Source: Candidatus Ratteibacteria bacterium (GTDB taxonomy: Bacteria > CAIJMQ01). Taken from it: a stretch of 17,184 nucleotides of DNA. The notes below the pieces were generated by a model, which was given only the letters and a program-made list of their open reading frames with translations, did not search any database and was not told where the DNA came from. This document shows positions 13,364 to 17,184 of this stretch, in pieces (positions within the stretch are counted from its first letter, which is position 1; each line of letters opens with the position of its first letter). Location of the stretch: contig JAQURI010000016.1 in NCBI GenBank assembly GCA_028715665.1, positions 1-17,184 of the forward strand, read 5' to 3'. The position numbers and the translations under genes were made by a program.

Positions 13364-13387
13364 GTAAAGACCTAATAATGATATACT
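13358..13387 (+). promoter_or_regulatory. Near-consensus sigma-70 promoter for the PEPCK-like gene
   Basis: TTGACA (13358-13363), 18 bases, TATACT (13382-13387). The expected start point, around 13393-13395, lies only 6-8 bases before ATG 13401, so the message would be almost leaderless. No other ATG, GTG or TTG lies in frame between the upstream stop (TAA at 13365) and 13401. Confidence 0.7.
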
Positions 13388-13400
13388 GCACCTCAATTCA

Positions 13401-15041
13401 ATGGAACTAAATAAAGTTCTACATGTAGCGGCAAATGAGATTAGAAAATTTTATTATCAGCCAAATTTAAGACATATAGATGACTATGAATTAGAAGAAT
13501 TTGCCGCTAACTATGGAATTAGGACCCAACACGGCAGTCTGGTTTTCACCTCAAATGTTCAATCTTCATCTTTACCCTTGACTATTTATGTCGGCGGCAA
13601 AGACGTTTTGCAGAAAAATCCCAATGCTGCTCAAAGTCGCATTTTAAGGGAACTTCCCTCGACACTTGCAAAAATCCACCATTATGCAAAAAAGGTGCCT
13701 TTTGCATGCGTAGAAAAAAGGATGTGCAATAACGACGATTTTAATTTGCATTGCGCATTGTTTACGTCGCTTTATAAAAAAGAAAGTATTAGGTTGCCTT
13801 TCCTTTGGGGACAGTCCGTATTCCCTGCTCAGAAAAGACGCGCTTTGAAGCTTCATCTTGTATGCATTCCCGAATGGCCCGCTTCACAGAGGCAAATAAT
13901 TGTTTTTCCTGAATTGGGTATAACCTATGTCCTGGGCAGCGATTATTTCGAAGATATAAGGGGCAGTTTCCTCAGGATGGCAATGTATTTTGCCAAAACT
14001 AACGGCATGCAGGCCGTTTACGGCGCCAGCAAGATTATTACCTGTTACGACAGCAGAGAAAAAAAGTTCAAGAATCACGCGGCGCTTTTTATAGGGCCTT
14101 CCCGGATTGATAAAACACTTTATTTGACCGATAATTTTTCCTTAAGCGGAAAAGGGGAAGATGTAAAACTTTTGCAGGACGGCGTTTTATTCGTAAGAAA
14201 ATATAACCAAGTTCTCGGCGCCGAGAAAATATTTGCTGTAAAAGTTCAAGGGTTGGAATCTCGCTTGCATAGTTTCCTTTATAGAGCGGCACTTAACAGA
14301 AAAACAAATTTCGAAAACGTCGTTATAGACCATCAGGGCAGATTAGATTTTCAGGATAGCACAATTACCGATAACGGCAAAGCGCTTATTCAAATGCGGG
14401 ATTTAATTCGGTCAAGTCCCGCCGTTTTAGCGAACGGAAATCCTGTGGATTCGGAAAATATCAATGTATCTTCAATAGAAAAATTGGACAGTATTAAAGT
14501 ATTCATTATGGCAAAATTTAATTCCGTAGTCCCGCCGGTTTCCAAACTCGAGCCCAGACAAGCAGCATCCGTTTTCATATTAGGGGAATCGGTTGAGGAT
14601 AATAAAATTATTGGAGAACCGGCAAGTAACCCCTATTTGATTGGAAGCGCTGAAGAAGAGGTCGGGGGATTCCTGAATTTTCTGGAAAATAACAAGCAAA
14701 AAGCTGAAACTTATTTAATAAATACGGGGAGTATCGGGGAATTGGCAGGTAAAGAATTTAAAAGAAAAAGAAAAGCAAGGCCCAAAAAGATAGACCCAGA
14801 AGATATTTTGCATATATGCAAATCTATTTTCAAGCAGGATGTCAAATGGGAGAAAACCCGCTATTGGCAGGTTCTCGTTCCCAAGGCGAAGGAAAATGTA
14901 AATTTGGACAAGTATAAAGCTGAAAATTTTTACGGTGCGGATGATATAAAAAAAGCCGTTTTACAACTGCGTTCGGAAAGACAGGAACATCTAAAAAATT
15001 TCCCGAAACTGCCTGTTTATATTAAAAAAGCCGTTATCTGA
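13401..15041 (+). CDS. Divergent ATP-type phosphoenolpyruvate carboxykinase homologue, probable pseudoenzyme
   Basis: 546 residues, the length of ATP-dependent PEP carboxykinase (~530-540). By eye it follows E. coli PckA from the middle to the end: VFPELGITYVLGSDYFEDIRGSF (168-190), AALFIGPSRIDKT (227-239), FENVVIDHQGRLDF (304-317), VFIMAKFNSVVPPVSKLEPRQAASVFILGES (367-397) and YLINTG (438-443). Most catalytic residues are changed: the P-loop GLSGTGKT is GPSRIDKT, with Lys238-Thr239 kept; the metal-site KK before GxF is IR (186-187); the MHCSAN His is Tyr207; the DD of kinase motif 2 is GED (252-254); the Arg after TEN is Lys327; the N-terminal GRSPKD motif is not recognisable. The C-terminus (450-464) is unusually basic. 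Gluconeogenic activity is unlikely. It has its own promoter, no Shine-Dalgarno, and precedes nadB. A role as regulator or a changed kinase is possible but unproven. Confidence 0.78.
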   Translation: MELNKVLHVAANEIRKFYYQPNLRHIDDYELEEFAANYGIRTQHGSLVFTSNVQSSSLPLTIYVGGKDVLQKNPNAAQSRILRELPSTLAKIHHYAKKVPFACVEKRMCNNDDFNLHCALFTSLYKKESIRLPFLWGQSVFPAQKRRALKLHLVCIPEWPASQRQIIVFPELGITYVLGSDYFEDIRGSFLRMAMYFAKTNGMQAVYGASKIITCYDSREKKFKNHAALFIGPSRIDKTLYLTDNFSLSGKGEDVKLLQDGVLFVRKYNQVLGAEKIFAVKVQGLESRLHSFLYRAALNRKTNFENVVIDHQGRLDFQDSTITDNGKALIQMRDLIRSSPAVLANGNPVDSENINVSSIEKLDSIKVFIMAKFNSVVPPVSKLEPRQAASVFILGESVEDNKIIGEPASNPYLIGSAEEEVGGFLNFLENNKQKAETYLINTGSIGELAGKEFKRKRKARPKKIDPEDILHICKSIFKQDVKWEKTRYWQVLVPKAKENVNLDKYKAENFYGADDIKKAVLQLRSERQEHLKNFPKLPVYIKKAVI

Positions 15042-15055
15042 TAATCGGAGATACC

Positions 15056-15161
15056 GAAATACAATGGATATATATAGAGATATATGGATATACATGGTAG
15101 ATAGACAATGTATTTCTATATATTTCAAACTTTTGTTTTTATATATTTCTACCGTATTTCC
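15056..15161. repeat. AT-rich dispersed repeat, copy 2 (upstream of nadB)
   Basis: The 141-base gap before nadB is dominated by GATATA-rich sequence. 15056-15083 resembles the minus strand of 6261-6288; 15109-15120 and 15141-15161 resemble 6281-6292 and 6296-6316. GAAATACAATG near the left and CAATGTATTTC near the middle are imperfect inverted copies. No convincing promoter or terminator could be picked out within it. Confidence 0.5.
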
Positions 15162-15182
15162 CCGTTATTCTTTAAATTAACT

Positions 15183-16817
15183 ATGGAAACTTTAATTGAC
15201 CCCAAAAGATTGAAAGCAGAAGATATCACTACCGATTTTCTTGTGATAGGCAGCGGTGTAGCGGGACTTGAAGCGGCATTAGTTGCATCTCGATACGGGA
15301 AAGTAATGGTAGCGACAAAGAAGAAACTTTTCGATTGCAATACCAACGAAGCTCAGGGCGGAGTTGCTGTGGTGCTTTCTGAGCATGACACATATGCACA
15401 GCATATATCCGACACATTAGAAGTAGGCAACGGATTGTGCAGTAAAGGGGCGGTTGATGTCCTTGTTAAAGAAGGCCCCAAAAGAGTAAAAGAATTGGTG
15501 GATATCGGCGCGGATTTTGACAGTGAAAACGGTAATTTTCTTTTTACGAAAGAAGGGGGGCATAGCGTCAAAAGGATAATACACGCTCAAGGCGATGCTA
15601 CGGGCAGAGAAATAGAAAAAACCCTTATTTCTTGTGTTCATAATTTACATTGCGGCTTTAAAAGTAGAACTTTTTACTCCTCGAAAAACATAAGAATTCT
15701 GGAGAATGCATTTTGTGTCGATTTGATTGTGGAAGACAACAAATGTTTTGGAGCCTGCATGTTCACCGCTAAGAAAGGGTTGTTTTCAGTTTTTGCCGAT
15801 AAAGTAATTCTTGCCTCGGGCGGAGCGGGACAGGTTTACAGAGAAACTACAAACCATATTGTAGCCACAGGCGACGGAATTGCTATGGTTTACAGGGCTG
15901 GCGGCGAGTTGCAGGATATGGAATTCATACAATTTCATCCTACGGCACTGTATGTTGCCGGAACATCGCGTTTGCTTATTTCCGAGTCGGTAAGAGGCGA
16001 GGGGGGGATTTTAAGAAATAAATTCGGCGAAGAATTTATGAAAAAATATCACCCTTCCGGCGATTTAGCCCCTAGAGATATTGTTTCAAGAGCGATTGTC
16101 CAGGAAATGAAAAATACCGATTCGCCCAATGTCTATCTGGATGTCAGAAATATGCCTTATTCGATAGTTAAAAAGAGATTTCCGAATTTGGTGAACATAT
16201 GCGAAAAAGTCGGCTTAGAAGTAAATAAAAGCCTTATTCCGGTCCGCCCGTCCGCCCATTATACTATCGGCGGCGTGAAAGCGGATTTGAAAGGCAGGAC
16301 ATCTATAAACGGGCTTTTTGCGTGCGGAGAAGTTTCGTGCTCCGGGGTCCACGGAGCAAACCGTTTGGCTTCGAATTCTTTGCTGGAAGGATTGGTTTTC
16401 GGTTATAGAGCCGGTAAAGAAGCAGGAGAAACTCTCGAGAAAAAGCGAATTAAAAAACCCGTCTATCCCAAAACCCATCCTGCTCATTTGCCTTTTAATC
16501 TTGACCTTGAAGACATTAAAAATTCTCTGAAAAGTTATATGACCAGAAATGTGGGAATTGAAAGAAAAGAAGATAAACTCAAAGAAGCGGAAGATAAAAT
16601 AAAATTCTGGATGGATTATGTCCTTGCCAGGGAATTCTCTTCGCCCAAAGGATGGGAACTGCAAAATATGCTTACGGTGGCTTCTTTGATAGTGAAAGCT
16701 GCCCTTATGCGGACAGAGTCACGCGGCGTTCATTATAGATTGGACTACCCCAAAAGGAATGATAAAATTTGGAAGAAACATATCCTTTTTAAAAAGGAGG
16801 AAGCTAATGAAGAGTAA
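15183..16817 (+). CDS. nadB: L-aspartate oxidase
   Basis: FAD enzyme oxidising aspartate to iminoaspartate, the first step of de novo NAD synthesis, which NadA (not in the window) completes. From ATG 15183 it has 544 residues, close to the E. coli size. I reject the ATG at 15108 because the 25 extra residues are a repeat-encoded Phe/Tyr-rich run and family members begin just before the FAD strand. Seen (numbered from 15183): DFLVIGSGVAGLEAAL with the GxGxxG at 23-28, NEAQGGVAVVL, HAQGDATGREIE, ASGGAGQVY, FHPTAL (His252), SESVRGEGG (Arg271), APRDIVSRAI, HYTIGGV (His359) and GANRLASNSLLEG (Arg394). These cover the expected flavin and substrate residues of NadB, including the catalytic Arg. No Shine-Dalgarno is seen. 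Its 3' end overlaps the next gene by 11 bases. Confidence 0.93.
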   Translation: METLIDPKRLKAEDITTDFLVIGSGVAGLEAALVASRYGKVMVATKKKLFDCNTNEAQGGVAVVLSEHDTYAQHISDTLEVGNGLCSKGAVDVLVKEGPKRVKELVDIGADFDSENGNFLFTKEGGHSVKRIIHAQGDATGREIEKTLISCVHNLHCGFKSRTFYSSKNIRILENAFCVDLIVEDNKCFGACMFTAKKGLFSVFADKVILASGGAGQVYRETTNHIVATGDGIAMVYRAGGELQDMEFIQFHPTALYVAGTSRLLISESVRGEGGILRNKFGEEFMKKYHPSGDLAPRDIVSRAIVQEMKNTDSPNVYLDVRNMPYSIVKKRFPNLVNICEKVGLEVNKSLIPVRPSAHYTIGGVKADLKGRTSINGLFACGEVSCSGVHGANRLASNSLLEGLVFGYRAGKEAGETLEKKRIKKPVYPKTHPAHLPFNLDLEDIKNSLKSYMTRNVGIERKEDKLKEAEDKIKFWMDYVLAREFSSPKGWELQNMLTVASLIVKAALMRTESRGVHYRLDYPKRNDKIWKKHILFKKEEANEE

Positions 16818-17184
16818 ATTTTGTCTTTTGGTTGTTATCTTTTTGATTTTGCTGGTTGCTCTTTCTGCATTTGCAGAAGAAAACACCGAGAAATTGGAAC
16901 TCTCCCTTAGGTGGAGAGGCTTAATAGGCGGCCTCTCAACGATAAGTTCCAAAGAAATTCCGCTACCTCATTCCGGACAAAAATCTTATCTTTTTAACGC
17001 AGAATTAAAAACCGTAGGATTAGCGGATTTCCTTTTTAAAATAAAGAATGAGTATTCCACTCTTGTTATTTGCGATTCTACAGAAATCCTCCCGATTTGG
17101 TGGAAAGTAAAACAAAGGGAGAAAAATTATAAATATGAGGAAAAAACGGATTTTACGGAACTTCCCGATAAAGAGCCTAACTTG
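16807..17184 (+). CDS. DUF3108-like exported protein (partial, N-terminal 126 residues)
   Basis: Frame open to the window end. ATG 16807 follows a strong AAGGAGG and overlaps the nadB end by 11 bases, so it is probably translated with nadB. Residues 1-23 form a signal peptide: MKSK, a long hydrophobic core (FCLLVVIFLILLVAL) and a SAFA|EE cleavage site. The mature part has the layout of DUF3108 proteins: LSLRWRGLIGGLSTI, a YLFNAELKTVGLADFLFKIKNEYSTLV segment, then IWWKVKQREKNYKYEEKTDF, suggesting a periplasmic beta-rich protein. Its function is unknown in general. The rest of the gene lies beyond the window, so the domain call rests on half of the protein. Confidence 0.75.
   Translation, partial: MKSKFCLLVVIFLILLVALSAFAEENTEKLELSLRWRGLIGGLSTISSKEIPLPHSGQKSYLFNAELKTVGLADFLFKIKNEYSTLVICDSTEILPIWWKVKQREKNYKYEEKTDFTELPDKEPNL

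Noticed and set aside
15108..15182. N-terminal extension of NadB from ATG 15108
   Set aside because: It encodes a Phe/Tyr-rich run from an AT-rich repeat, and the FAD-binding strand normally lies close to the N-terminus; ATG 15183 fits better.

Overview
This is an AT-rich bacterial chromosome segment, densely packed with housekeeping genes. There is no plasmid, phage or IS gene, no RNA gene and no CRISPR array. The lineage is not certain. Prepilins carrying an H-x-DG-like C-terminal signature, two PilT-type ATPases, many genes without a Shine-Dalgarno sequence, and short palindromic elements inserted in frame into conserved genes all recall uncultivated candidate phyla such as Omnitrophota. 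That is an inference from style only.

Layout. Positions 1-1231 (minus) hold pyrK and the N-terminal part of pyrD, for dihydroorotate oxidation in pyrimidine synthesis, with a clear promoter at 1265-1293. Positions 1384-3069 (minus) hold two paralogous prepilin genes behind a strong promoter at 3146-3174. Positions 3189-13117 (minus) form one long gene run: rsfS, argS, lipB, a PilU-like ATPase, pilT, an AlaC-type aminotransferase, gatC, gatA and gatB. It has a promoter at 13155-13183 and probably works as one operon or a few overlapping ones, mixing translation (ArgS, GatCAB, RsfS), lipoylation and pilus retraction. From 13401 the plus strand carries a divergent homologue of ATP-dependent PEP carboxykinase that has lost most catalytic residues, then nadB (NAD synthesis) and an overlapping DUF3108-like exported protein cut by the window end.

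The most unusual content lies between and inside these genes. Five loci carry short arrays with a 7-base period, each with its own unit sequence: inside pyrK, and between gatA/gatB, gatC/alaC, alaC/pilT and argS/rsfS. Three of them are arranged as inverted pairs. A separate palindromic family that translates as HPVRNSP is inserted in frame in gatB and lipB, and argS has a third probable palindromic insertion. Other hairpin or repeat elements sit at 10860-10945 and 13230-13363, and an AT-rich pair sits near 6261 and 15056. Together they suggest a genome strongly shaped by small non-coding repeats that tolerate, or are selected for, in-frame insertion.
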